The notes below the pieces were generated by a model. The model was given only the letters and a program-made list of their open reading frames with translations, was not told the origin of the DNA and searched no databases. From Gnetum montanum (lineage: Eukaryota > Streptophyta > Gnetopsida > Gnetales > Gnetaceae), in assembly GCA_015680685.1 (NCBI GenBank), contig MNCI01006062.1, positions 471,510-519,348 on the forward strand: 47,839 bases of DNA, read 5' to 3'. Position numbers and translations under genes: made by a program. This document shows, piece by piece, positions 34,084 through 45,800 of the stretch (positions are counted from its first letter, which is position 1; every line of letters starts with the position of its first letter).

Positions 34084-36186
34084 ATGCATACTATCAATGA
34101 TTTGCATCACTTACGAAACTCCAAGTCTTTGAGAGACCCTTCTATGACTCCATTGAGTTCTCCCATTAGAGGGCCAGTAAAAGGCAGGCTAAAGGAAGAA
34201 ACTAATTTCATTAATAATGTTCCTGAAGATGCATGCAATGCTGCTTCTAATGTCAAAGGGACTCCAAGAAAGGCTCATACATCATCAGGATTCTCCCATT
34301 CTTCAAGGGACATTGGGAAGTTATTCAAAGGCAACATCAAGAATATGCCAGTAGAAGGTAATGCAAGACCAAGAAGGAGAAGAAAATTTATTCAATGTGG
34401 CCATGCTAACCGTAAATTAAGATACAAAGGGCTTAATAGATACAGTAAAACGTTTCTGACTCATGACAAATGGATAAGCGATTCTGAGGTTGCAAAGGCA
34501 CGTGATTGGAAGGAGTTCTCAAAACAGAATAGGTCCTTTTATACTGGATTACATTTCCATGGAAGAGGTAATTTCGAAGAATTTCCTGCAATATGATTTG
34601 AAATAAAAGTCGAAATTGAGATTCGGTATTTTAGTTTCATTTGATTCTTTAATTATTGTATGGAGAAGCATACATGGAAAGACTTCAAATTGTGGTAATT
34701 TATCGTTTTTTTTTTCAGAAATAACATCTCAAATTCACATCATACTTATCAAAATTATGATTGTCCTACAGGTGATAGTGTTGATCATACTTATCAAAAC
34801 CTATCAGACACTGCAAAAAAAAGAGTGATCAAGAGCAAAGAATATTTCCTGAAGGAGGCTGAAGGTTCAGAAGCTCATTTTCAGCGAAATGAAGCAGACT
34901 ATTCTGAACCATCGCCTGTTTCGTTTGTTTCAAAGTCAAGCAGTTTTGTTTCAGGTGGAAGCCTATCATGTGGAGTTAATGGAGATATCCAAAAGGAGAG
35001 TTATAATGGAAAAAATGGAAAATTTTGTACAAACTATGGTTCCAAACAACGTTGTGGGATTCCTTGGAATTGGTCACGAGTTCATGGCAAGGGAAAAAGT
35101 ATATGGGACTTTGCAGGTAGAGGTTTCTCATGTGGCCTATCTGATTCAGCCATACGAAGAAGCATTGGTTTTGCCTCTTATAGTCATTCTAGTTCAGAAA
35201 GAGAATATTCTACCATGTTAGACACATCAGAGCGTAATACCTCGTTTGATTCAGATTCAGAATCTCTTCCCTTATTGACAGAGCCTTCAATATCACAGGA
35301 AAGTAGAGATACAAATGTATGTGATGGAACACTCTCGGGGGAACTAGGTCTGTACACTGGGCATAGGACAATAGTTAGAAGAAATAACCCTGCTTGTTTT
35401 AAATACAGATCAAGAAGTTATTTTCAATATGGGGGAAATTACAATGGTGACACTAGCCTTGAAACTTCCAAAACAAATCAGATCTGGACTCAGAAGTATT
35501 TTCCCAAGACATTTGATGAAATTTTGGGACAAGATTTTGTCACACAAACCCTGATGAATGATATACTTAAGAACAACATTTCTTCATTTTATTTATTCCA
35601 TGGACCACATGGGACAGGCAAAACATCGTGTGCTCATATTTTTTCTGCTTCTATAAATTGTAGTTGTCTTAATGTCTGTCAGCCATGTGGACGTTGCCAT
35701 TCTTGTTCAAGTTTGAACGAGCCAGAGAGTTCGGACGTGAAGGTAATTGGCAGCTTTGGCTCCCAATACTATTATAGTTTCCAAAGTGCCCTTCAAAGCA
35801 TTATTACATATATTCCATCCTCTCAATATGTAGTACTTATTGTTGATAACTGTGAGTTTTTGTCAAGTCATGATTGGAAGATATTCTCAGAAGTTGTACA
35901 AGAACCTCCTTCATATATAGTTTTTATCGTGATCACCTCCAATTTAGATGCTATTCCACATGATATTTTGTTCAGGTGTAAGCAATTTTTATTTACAAGG
36001 TTAAAGGAAATTGATATAATGAGTAAGCTCCAGGCCATTGTAACAGAGGAAGATTTGGAAGTAGATGATGATGCATTAAGCTTGATTGCATTAAGATCAA
36101 ATGGATCCATGCGTGATGCTGTGATGACACTTGAACAGTTGAGTTTATTGGGAAAACGAATTTCTTTATCATTGGTTCAAGAACTT
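34084..36186 (+). CDS. STICHEL-like protein (DnaX-like AAA+), first two coding exons, C-terminus not found
   Basis: Homologue of plant STICHEL, related to the gamma/tau clamp-loader subunit of bacterial DNA polymerase III. In Arabidopsis STICHEL controls trichome branching rather than replication. Exon 1 is 34084-34567; exon 2 is 34772-36186 (acceptor CTACAG, donor CTT|GTAAGT). They join in frame to 633 codons without a stop. The ATG at 34084 is the first in its exon. The N-terminal half is polar, with the STICHEL signature CGIPWNWSRVHGKGKS (residues 256-271). The DnaX-like domain starts near 405: KYFPKTFDEILGQDFV, Walker A GPHGTGKTS (439-447), zinc-binding C458/C467/C470/C473 (CX8CX2CX2C), Walker B LIVDNCE (D520, N521) and FRC (562-564) where clamp loaders have SRC. 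Family members run several hundred residues further. No later exon was recognised, so a long intron or truncation is likely. Confidence 0.9.
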
Positions 36187-37304
36187 GTAAGTATGCAATG
36201 TGGTAACCAGGTTTCCACATATTTAAATTGTTTCAGTAATCGATAAATATTTTAAAAATTATGGAATTCTGTTTATTTTTATTGTTTACACATACATCGT
36301 AATACTAGCTCATTTATTTTAGTCGGGCTTTATGGGTTCTATCTCTTCATTCTTGTCAAAGAAAGGTCAAATATTTACTTGCTCTGCCATCAATCATTTT
36401 CTTCTAATTAATTCATCTCATGTCTTATTTTTTGTTCTGCACTATTATCGCTTTCATCCTTCAATTAAGAAACTGTAAGATCCTGATGCTACTATACCTA
36501 GTGGCTTTGACATTATAAACCTTAATTATTTATATTAATTTGAGATATTTAAATTTGCAATTTTTTGCTAATGTTTAGAATTAATGACAAGGTTGTAGGT
36601 ACTTGCAACGTTAACTTACAATTTTTAAAATCGTTGTCTTCAAATTTCTCTTTATGAGTAATTTTTACCAATTAATTACATGATAAAAAGAAACGTTATT
36701 ATTGATTATTAGGTTGGTACAAAGTCTAGTGTCATCTTCGAATCATCATCATTTGGGTACCTTTATCCCATCTATGATGATCTGAATGTTAAGGTACATG
36801 AAGGATTTGATGATGATTTACTATGGCAAATTCTTACATTACCTGGAATGAATAAAAAACACTGAATAAACATTTAATATCAGTATGATGATGCTCCATG
36901 CAAGGTGTTATTTTCACTAGTGTCTTTTTGTTATGAGTTCCAGGTTCTTTGTTGTGCATGTCCAGATATTATCCTATGCTTAGATGTTTTTGGAAAGCAG
37001 AATGTGTGGGCTTCTGAGCTTATACAGTTGTCTAATGGGCATTGTTTTAAGTAAGGATAATTTTATGAGTGAGTGTCATCTATTTGACCTCTATGAGATT
37101 ATGCTCACTTCCTTTAGAGGAGGGGTTTCAAGTTAGTATAGCCAGGGTTTAAGGAAAGAGCCTTCTTTGTTAACTCACTTTGGAAGGTGTTGTCAAAATT
37201 TGCTTATCCATTTTAGGCACCAACCAAACTCATTTTTACCTTGAGGTTTTGTCATTGTTTAGAAACCTACATTATTGAAATATAGAGGTAGTTATTTGCA
37301 ACTA

Positions 37305-37475
37305 GGGGCTATTATTTGGAGTGATAGTAAAGGTGCTCATTTCTCAAGTTGTATACCTTGGTTTGAGCTTGGGCATAGCTACTCAAAAAAAAGGTTAGGC
37401 TTTTGCTCATCTATTGACCCTCCTAGACCTTGTTTGGCAAGACGAGCATTGATAGGCTGTTATAGGACTCTCTAT
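37305..37475 (+). repeat. SINE-like repeat (family 3), copy 1
   Basis: Aligns with 40140-40300 on the same strand. Shared parts: ATTTGGAATGATGGTAAGGTGC-type start (A-box-like), GGTTTGAGCTTG (B-box-like), CTCCTAGACCTTG and GACAAGACAAGCATTGA-type block. The layout suggests a tRNA-derived SINE. No target duplication was found. Confidence 0.62.
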
Positions 37476-37629
37476 AACTGATCTATAAAAATTCACTACA
37501 ATTTTTTAAACTTTTTTTTTGACTATAAGGATCCGAACAACCTTTCATGTGTTCAATTAATCATAGTAACAATATAAGTCCTGAATTCCTTTAGGTTTTT
37601 TGAAATAAAGATCATTGAATGTTAGTGAG

Positions 37630-37695
37630 ACTTAGCTCCATTGGTTAGAGCATGTGGCATATAGAGTACAAGTTACAAGTTTGATTCTGAGGGCT
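37630..37695 (+). repeat. tRNA-derived SINE head (family 4)
   Basis: Contains TAGCTCCATTGGTTAGAGCA (37633-37652), a near-perfect tRNA A-box region, and GTTTGATTCT (B-box-like) about 27 bases further. An acceptor stem cannot be formed, so this is a SINE head rather than a tRNA gene. The body probably extends to about 37855, where a short A-rich stretch follows. Confidence 0.65.
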
Positions 37696-38744
37696 ATGTT
37701 GAGACATGTACTACCTATGGGTATGGACAAAATACATGCTCAAAGCTGTTGACTAGGCAACTAACTGTAAGAATAATTGCCCAAGCATCTACCTACCTTA
37801 ATGGGTTAGCCCAGCACTCACTAGGACATAGATCCATACTTTCTAATAAAAAACTTCAATTTAAAACCATTAATACAACCACCACCAACTAAAAATCAGA
37901 GGCAGTATGTAAACATATCCTTAACTAGAACATTAGAAACCAACAGTTTAGTAAATTTCTTCCAACAATACCAGTGGAATAACAAATGCAGAAATGAATA
38001 AAGGGACACTGTGGCTACTCTTTCTTTCATGTTTTTGACAAATTAATAGCAAAACACAATAATTTCCTATTTGAGAAAACTAAAACTTCCCATCAAAGTC
38101 TTCAAATGAAAATAAAACAGTCCAACATAGCTTGATATGTTCAACCAGATTAACAGCAGAAGCTTCTTTAGGCTCTATTCAGATTGCATTGTGATTAATG
38201 GAAAAATTTAGTAGTGTTAGAAGACAATGCTTCCAAAAGGAAATAACATAACATAAGGCATGTTCTTCTATGGTCAGTCCTACAAAACTTTTGAAATTAG
38301 AGGTTAAATTGGTACTAAGTTTTTGTCAACATCAGAATGCAACCCGAAACAACATAGTTGTGTCAAACATTAGTTGCCTATGAAACTATTCAACAAACTT
38401 TTTGACACCAAAACCATTTCTCCTGTCCAGTCGAATCTTTTCCTTGTACCATCCATAGCTTTCATTGTTTTTTAAAAAATATCTAAGACAAAACAATAAA
38501 GAAAGGGATAAGACCATAGCCCTAGTAAGAGTTAATCAAATTTCCTCTCTTAAGGATGTAGTTGGATTCTAGTGTAGATATCAACAAGAAGCCATCAATC
38601 ATTGTTGAGAGGCTCATAAAAGAGAAAGCTCACGTGGCATGTAAAGTGTCATAACAAACATCACTTTTTAGTTTCAAGGAAATAAACGCAAAGCACCAGT
38701 CTACAATAAATACAAGAAGTAGCTTAAAATCCTCTAGCATTAGT

Positions 38745-39140
38745 CTAAAAGTGCATGGAAACCATACCAATAGTTTGCAAAATGGCATGCAGCAATCTAT
38801 GATTCCACCAACAAAATAAAAGGAAAAAAGAGAAAAAAGGAAAAACAGAACACTCTATCCTAATTGGTGCTTTGTGGCAAACTAGTTCTACCATGGAAGG
38901 AATTTGTATCCCAAAGTGCATCCTGCATTTGCACAGAATGCCCACTATCTCATGTAGTTTTGGTAGGTTGTGTTCTATTTGGTTCACAACCCTGTGCGGT
39001 GATTTGTGAGCTGCCTTAAAGTTCACTGCCCTTTGCGGTAATCTTTGTGTCACTAGGAATTCCTCATTGCCACATGTGATAATTAGAGAGGCTGAGCTAA
39101 CTTTACAACCTTTGCAGAAATAGAGGGCAAACTTCTGCAT
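38745..39140 (-). other. Unassigned open frame, 131 codons
   Basis: The longest uninterrupted frame in the downstream region. The product would be Cys- and His-containing with a hydrophobic aromatic stretch (SVFPFFSFFLLFCWW). I recognise no domain, and codon use does not look selected. It is probably chance or a repeat remnant, recorded only because of its length. Confidence 0.2.
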
Positions 39141-40139
39141 CTAATCAAAATTGCCCTAGCCATACAAGGTTTTAATAAGTAACATGTCCAGCTTCAACAA
39201 TATTGGATTTGTAATAGAATACAAGGAATGTCAAGGGCATCTTATGTTTGGCAGAAAAACTAAAGCATCAAAATGAAATTCTGATAACAAAGAAGACGCA
39301 ACGGTCATCAAATTTTTTAAAAGGAAATCATTGTCCTATTTTATGAAGAGATTTTCTGCCATATAAAAATCTCCTCAAATAATTCAAAGAATGTTAAGAA
39401 TACCATTAGTTAATCAGTCCAGTGCAGACCTCTTTCTTGAGGATCACAATTAGCGTACACTGAATGGATACCAAAGCTAATTTTAAAAATATTCATTTGA
39501 ATTGAAACATCTTGGCTCCTAAAATTGAACTCCGTGTGATATTCTAGAGGCAATGGATAGATATAGTGGACATTTAAGCTGAGATCACTTACATTTATTT
39601 TTGTTTTTCACAAAAAAAAAATTGAATCAAATGTGCAAGATACAATTGCTTTGTTATATTTACTTTTATTTTAAAATGAAAATTAACATTAATTGATATT
39701 ATCTTTAGCTATACATAAGTCTTGGGGAAAAATATGGTAAAAAGAGTGTTAATGTATCAAGTGAGTGCCTTAATTAGTCTACAATAGTACCAGTGACTTC
39801 CTAATAACTTGGTGGTTTATCTGTGATATATCACCTAATACTTGATGTCAGTCCTCCAAATTGAGCTGATTGAAGGGAAAAATATGGTACCAATAACTAA
39901 AATCTGAAAGAAAACAATACATACTAATAGCATCAATACATTAATAGAAATACCAATAAATGAACATTTATGAATAGTAAGTTGTAATAATAAGTGAAAC
40001 TATTACTAGACTCTAGATAGCAGTTACAGGGTCTAAGCTACCATTATGGTAATCACAACTATTATCAAATTGGACAATAATTGTAACTTACCATATGATA
40101 TAACGTAGTATAGTCTTATACCCAAGCGTATTAGAATTT

Positions 40140-40300
40140 GGTGGTCATCATTTGGAATGATGGTAAGGTGCCCATGTCTTAGGTTGTAAGGCTTGGGTTT
40201 GAGCTTGAGTGCAACAAGTTGAAGATATTAGACTTCCTTTGATCTACTGATGCTCCTAGGACCTTGCTTGACAAGACAAGCATTGAGCCTCTAGGTGATC
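40140..40300 (+). repeat. SINE-like repeat (family 3), copy 2
   Basis: Second copy of the unit at 37305-37475, same orientation, diverged. B-box-like GGGTTTGAGCTTGAG near 40195-40209. Confidence 0.6.
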
Positions 40301-41194
40301 TCTCTCACAAATACACTTTGATAAGATTGAGCTTAACAACCAACAAGAGTTCCACAATAACATCTAAATAATTTCCATGAAATAATTTCTTTATAACATC
40401 TAATTATGTTCCATCAAATAATTTCTTTATAAAATAAGAAAATAAACATATGATATCAGTGTTCCACAATAACATCTAAGCTACTAAAATAAGCACCTAT
40501 GCTGAGATTTAAAGTGATAAACTGAAATTAGAATTATAATAGACTATGCCTAAAAGAAATTGTGCAAACCATATTGAACCTTTTGCTTTTAGCATGTTTT
40601 TCTTACACCTGTGAATCTTGATCAGGTTACATATTTGAGAAAATAAATAAATGGAGGAATGAGACTTAATTCTAGTAAGGACAAAGTTCCCATAGGTAGG
40701 TTCAAAAGTAGGATTAATATGAACAAGAAATGGGGTTTCATCTACAATAGAGGATCAACATGCAATAAGGATATTCAATAAGTGGTTATCTAAGCATACT
40801 AAGATCAAACTTTTTATCATATATGATAGCAAAGAAAACAATGGAATTTTATCAAACAAAAATCAATTAGTAGAGAAATTGTGTTTTTCCATAATACTTG
40901 GTGATAACAATGGCTGTAAAGGAGTAGAGGATCACACAAGGAAAATGAGGAAGGATTAGTGTAATAGAGTCCTGAATGCAAAGGTGTGCTCCTTTCAGCA
41001 AGTTTGGTTTGGGGGTAATTAGCCAAGGGTGTTTGTTCGTGAGCCCATATAAGAGTTTCAATAAGCTCTTGCCAATATCCACATTGGACCCTCAAAAAAT
41101 GAATAATAATATGAAAAAAAATCTAAGTACATTCAATCAATGAAAAGATAGTCTACAGGAAAAGCTCAATGGTTCTGGGGATGCCTTTGTAGGT

Positions 41195-41330
41195 TTTCAT
41201 TCTTAAAACCAATCCTGAAAAACCTTCCCTCTGAGGTAGGAAAAGGAGTAGGCCTTATCCTTGTTCATAAGTGTCTTCACGGGTTTTCACTTCTTACTAA
41301 AGGATTTCTTGTAAAGAGAATGAGAAAACT
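41195..41330. repeat. Dispersed repeat, copy 2
   Basis: Reverse complement aligns with 29998-30130. Key strings: CCCTCTGAGGTAGGAAAAGG and TTCACTTCTTACTAAAGGA. Confidence 0.7.
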
Positions 41331-41800
41331 CTCTCTAAAGAAAAAAGAATACATCAATCAGAAATAATGAACAAATAACAACAGAAGTTGAAAACTTCCC
41401 ATCTTTGAGCCTTCAAAACAAAAAGAAATTATACTTGTAGAAAGTAAATTAATTGTTTAGCTTTTATGGAAAAAAATTTTGCTTGAAGCTATAGCTGAAA
41501 CTTGACATCTTTGAGAATCTGATACTTAACTCTTGAAGAGGGATCATAGTTATATTCTTGCTACTAAAAAATAACTGCAAATTGAAGCTTCTAAATAGAT
41601 TCATTCAACAACTAGATGCCACTACATATGCTACAGGGGGACAAATTAGGATGACTTTATGAAGACTAACTTCAATGTTGCCCAAATAAGAAGGGAGAAG
41701 GAATCAAACACCTTTAGCATGTACAATCAATTTACAAGGTCCTCAATAGAGACAATGACAAGGACTACATTAGTTTTTTTTAGGACATACATTTCAAAGA

Positions 41801-41870
41801 TTGTTAGCCTAGTGATAAGGGTCTTGGCCTGGTAACCTCACATCATAGGTTCAATTCTATCAGGTAGCAT
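41801..41870 (+). repeat. tRNA-derived SINE head (family 1)
   Basis: TTGTTAGCCTAGTGATAAGG (A-box-like), GTCTTGGCCTGGTAACCTC and GGTTCAATTC (B box, 41848-41857). Same family as 29905-29965 but on the opposite strand. An A-rich stretch follows at about 41880-41890. Confidence 0.72.
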
Positions 41871-42509
41871 TGAGTTATAAATTAAAAATACAACAATTTC
41901 ATAAAAGGAATTGTGAAACTGGTCCAATAAATCCAAGAGGTCTCAATGGACGTAAGTAAAAATTTTAGTTTCAGTCTCAGTTATTATTGTGATTGTTAGA
42001 TTGTTTTGGGCCCCTTTCCTTGATGCTGAATAGTTTTTGAATTTAGTTTCATATATTATTTTTTCTTTAGTAACTTCATGGTTTGCTTGACAAGGAGACT
42101 TCATCCCATCCAATTATTGTTTGGTAAACCTTGCTAATTGACCTCTATATAGGTTAATAGGATGGATGTTGTGTAGTGACTAGTCTGCCTCCTTTGTTAG
42201 CCGTGAAATGTTTTAATTGGCTTTGTATCATGAAATTGGATTTCCCTAGGCTTCAATTTTTGCATAATTCAAAATACTTGCACAAATGTCTATGAAGATT
42301 GTTTTTGTCCCAAGTTGCTTTGTTCACTCTTTTGATGTACTTTTTGTTCACATTTACATTAATATAACATTCCTCTGTAGTCCCCCTACCATCAAGGTGC
42401 AGCCTCTGACTCTCTTGTTGAATATGTTGCCGAAGCGCCCCCCATGGCGTAGTATGTCAGATGTTAATTATCGCGTAAGGGCATTTCCCCCCGCTAGCCA
42501 TGTTTGTGC

Positions 42510-43712
42510 TCAGTTCTCGTGCGTGTGGTCTAGTCGTGCCTGTATCTCTACCTCCTCCCTCTCCTCCTCCTCCCAGCGTTGTTGCTCCTCCCTTTCCCTT
42601 TCTTCTTGGACCTTGGCCTCTTCCTAGAGCTCCTCACGAATTTGTTGCCTCAACTCCTCCTCCAACTGCATTTTGGCCAAAGCGTTTGCAAGGTCCTGGG
42701 GCATTCCCTTCTCCTTGGCCACCTCCCTCAACCTCTAGAGATCTTGTTGGAACTCGTCCCCCCTTTGTCTCAAGCCTTCCAGCTCCTGCAGGAGCTCCTC
42801 TTCTTGTTGCTGCAAACGCTTTGCACAGATAGTCGACTTCTCCTCTTTGACATGCTCCACCTCACGCTCCACCGTTCCTAATGGCCCCTCTCCTTCCTCT
42901 GACTTCCCTTGCACAGTTAGGCCTCCAACGCTCCTTTGAGGTCCTTCTACCCTCCCCTGGGGTCATGACGACTCCCCCATCTCCATTTCCCTTGTAACCC
43001 CTTGGTCTGTGCTCCCCCCAGGAGCCTCCTCTATGGATTCACTTTCATTGGTAGAAATGTCCACCACTGATGGTGGGATGTGCTGCCTATGTCTGCATTT
43101 GTAGACTGTCCTAACCGCTAGAGCACCAGGCTACCTCGAGACCTCCCTTGCCATCCCTGGCCTCGGGCTGTGCGCCAGAGCGCAAGGACCAGCCCCAAGT
43201 GAGTCTCTTGCCTCCATTGGCACAATGCCTCTAAGAAAAAGTGAGGCAAGTTCACCCTAATTTCCCTTCGAAGACAATAGAGGAACTCAAAATGTACCCC
43301 CAACGGTTTCCAAGCATTGCTAGAGTGGACAAAAAATCTATCCACCAACATTGCGGCATCTTGCCACGTGGGCTTCAAGGCCATTTTGGGGACTTGTCGA
43401 CTCATTGTTTTGGGCACCCTCCCTGGGAAGAATTCACATGCATCTTGTAGCCCTTTGCCCCTCACCCCCACCTCCTCCCCTTTTGTCAATGTGTGCAGGT
43501 AGCGAGCAATGGCTGCCTTGGTAAGCATAATTCACACTCCCTAGAGCCAAGTAACATCCCTAAGCTAGTTAGTGTAGCATGGACCGTCCTCTAGCTTTGA
43601 GTCCCCCTGAAGTTGCACCAGCACCGGACCCCACCCAACCCTATCCACCAGGTATCCGAGAATCAGATTAGACCGGTATTCCTTCCACAACGGCTCAAAA
43701 GTAGAATTTTGA
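42510..43712 (-). pseudogene. GC-rich degenerate coding segment: helical domain plus Glu/Gln coiled coil
   Basis: One minus-strand frame can be read from about 43712 to a TGA at 42510-42512. The N-terminal part (to about 43118) contains NLILGYLVDRVGWGPVLV, ARYLHTLTKGEEVGVRGKG, MLVDRFFVHSSNAWKPLGV and NLPHFFLEALCQW. A Ser/Glu-rich linker follows, then an obvious coiled coil (EEELLQELEGLRQRGDEFQQ, MQLEEELRQQIREEL, EEREREEQQRWEEEEREVE if one slip is allowed). Internal stops include 42963-42965 (TGA), 42735-42737 (TAG), 42624-42626 (TAG) and others near the 5' end, nearly all explained by CAG to TAG or CGA to TGA. Much more GC-rich than its surroundings. I do not recognise the family. The architecture (globular domain, linker, coiled coil) recalls the ORF2s of the outer and third elements, so it may be a remnant of a related element. 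Confidence 0.65.
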
Positions 43713-44139
43713 TTTACCAAATCTCAAGGTTAGTTACTTTTGATCTGACTTAGAGAAAGAGGACAATTCTTTAACTATCAAACACAATATCATTCTTAGT
43801 TATTTCTTTTTTGAAAATTACGTCATTTTTTAAGTTTACCAACAATACTTGTGTAACCATATTTCATTAAAACTAAAAATGAATGTATTTAATTTCCTTT
43901 AGAGAGACTCTTAGATCTATTGGATCACATTAGTTTTAGAATTTCTTGTACAAAATTTATTCATAATTCCCATTGGAAATGAACTTATAACTTATGGCAT
44001 TCTATGTCAAGACTCTTACAACCAAGCTAATACCTCATTTTTAAGAACCAATACATAAGATGCAAAGGTAGAGGTTTTGAAATAGAAAGAGGTTACCAGA
44101 GATTCTAATTGATTATTTTGCAGTTGGAAAGAGAGCTAG
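43713..44139. other. AT-rich spacer before the LINE
   Basis: No gene seen apart from a decayed SINE head (43981-44035). The last part probably includes the LINE's 5' untranslated region. Confidence 0.4.
43981..44035 (-). repeat. tRNA-derived SINE head (family 1, decayed)
   Basis: The minus strand reads GAGGTATTAGCTTGGTTG, then GTCTTGACATAGAATGCC and TAAGTTC, alignable with 29905-29965. Boxes are partly lost. Confidence 0.5.
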
Positions 44140-45640
44140 ATGGAGAGCATGAAGGATAGTAGGAGGAAGACTTAGTAGGGAGACATTGCACAGACAATGA
44201 TCAGGGTTGGGGGCGAGGTGCATCTAGAGATTAAGGAGGGAGGCAAGTTGTAGGTGGATGCCTAGGTTGGGAGTGAGAAACATGTTGAGGGAAAGGGTGG
44301 GGCTATTGATGACTTATGTGGTTCGAGAGTTACAAGCTCTTCTAAGCACTTGAGGAGTGGTAAGGGCTCAGGGATTCCATGGTGGAAGCCTAGAGTTAGA
44401 GGCAGTGAAATAGTAGATTTAGTTGATGGGTTTCTTAATATTTGCATTTATGGATAGAGGAACTAATGATCATTGAGTGTAGCCTAGCCGGGAAGTTTCT
44501 TTGATGGCACTCGCCCTCTTGTGGAGCAGGTTAAGAGATTGGTGGCAGTGTCGTGGAAGGTTGTTGAGGTGGACATTCAGCTTTGCCATGATGACCTGCT
44601 CCTCATTGTTTTTCAAATGATTTTTTGATAAGGAATTGAACCTGCAAAGGGGTCCTTGGTTTTTCAATGCTAGGGGACTAACCCTAACACATTGAAGGCC
44701 TGGGGGCCATAAGGATCCTGATTTCTTTGTTAGAGTGTTGGTTTGGATCCATATTTTGGGGTTTCCTTGAGAGTCCTAGTTAGATTTGTTCCTCCAAACC
44801 TTAGTGGGGTTTTTTGGAGGAATTTATCACTTTTGACAAGTCAAAGGTTTCTAGGGGGCAAATAGGGTATACCCGATTCCGTGTTTGATATTCCTTTAGG
44901 AGCGCATATCTGTTGAAAGAAATCTCTATGGAGACCTGAATATGAAAATGTTCCTATGGAAAGTTCTGGTATCCAGGAAAAAAGATAGGAGCCCTCAGCA
45001 ATGAGGTACAATTTTTGCAGTAAAGGGAACCATATTGCTAGAGATTGTTGGGCTAGACTATGTTGTGTTGGCCAAGGTATCCATGCCGTTGGTGGTTGGA
45101 CTATCTAGTAGAAGGCAGTTTTAGACAATAAAACCGTATGGGGAGGGGCTTATCAGGCCCTATGATAGGCTGTTGCTAAGAAAGGGAAAACCTATATGAC
45201 TCTTGGTTAGGGCTTCAAGGAAACCCCTATTCATGTTGTTGTGGGGGTTAGATTAAGAAATGGATGGGAAAGTTGATGCTAGGATGAATACGGGTATGAT
45301 AAAGGTTGCAGGATTAGAGGCTTGAAAACTCATGGAACTAGAAATACTGTTTCTGGGCCTATTGATTTGATGGTACCTGAGATGGAGTGTGTCTTGATTG
45401 CTTATGTTGTTCCTCTTGCCTCCTTCTTAGCCATTGGTGAGGGTTGTGGGGAGTAGATGCCTCCTCTTGCCAAATCAATGGGTAATGTTTTTGTCATAAT
45501 TGTTGATGATGTTGGTGTGGAGGTTAGGACTAGGTCCTTTGTGGACTACTTGTTGGGAAACTAGGTTACACTTGTTAGGGGTAGTACCCTTTGTAGCTCT
45601 CCTTTGCCAGAACTGATGCCAGTTAAGTGATGTATTTTGA
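44140..45640 (+). pseudogene. LINE ORF1: DUF4283-like plus zinc knuckle
   Basis: Starts at ATG 44140 (MESMKDSRRK). The stretch near 44735-44900 (VRFVPPNLSGVFWRNLS) fits the DUF4283 pattern 'V.VRLPNLPLEFW'. A CCHC-type zinc knuckle follows near 45001-45055 (YNFCSKGNHIARDCW), but its first Cys is replaced by Arg, leaving an incomplete metal site. ORF1 proteins bind the LINE RNA. Stops and frame slips occur throughout. Confidence 0.78.
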
Positions 45641-45800
45641 AGAAGAAAATTGATATAGGATTCAAGGTGCAATTGGAGGTTTGCAAGGTGGGACAACCTT
45701 TATATCTAGAAACACAGGTTTGTAAGACTCAGTAGGATTTAGATCTTGAAATTTAGTGGATCCTTAATGAGGTCTATTGAAAGAGGTCTTCGAGTAGACT

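Larger units (their letters stand above)
36187..42509. other. Downstream intron or intergenic DNA with SINE-like repeats
   Basis: Follows the splice donor at 36186/36187. No further STICHEL-like exon was recognised. A GTTGGTACAAAG after an AG at about 36713 starts with the right two residues but does not continue like the family. Content is AT-rich, with the SINE-like units listed separately and one unassigned open frame. If the gene is intact, this is part of an intron of at least 11.6 kb. Confidence 0.5.

Noticed and set aside
34616-34828. Open frame between the two STICHEL exons (70 codons)
   Set aside because: It is mostly intron (34568-34771). The correct acceptor at 34770-34771 puts exon 2 in a different frame, which joins exon 1 without a stop.
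36714-36864. Possible next STICHEL exon beginning Val-Gly after an AG
   Set aside because: Only the first two residues fit the family; the rest has no resemblance, and a stop follows.
42286-42881. Plus-strand Pro/Ser/Leu-rich open frames of up to 113 codons
   Set aside because: They are complements of the Glu/Gln-rich coiled-coil frame on the minus strand.
37630-44035. tRNA genes at the A/B-box sites
   Set aside because: None can form an acceptor stem and a full cloverleaf; they fit SINE heads better.
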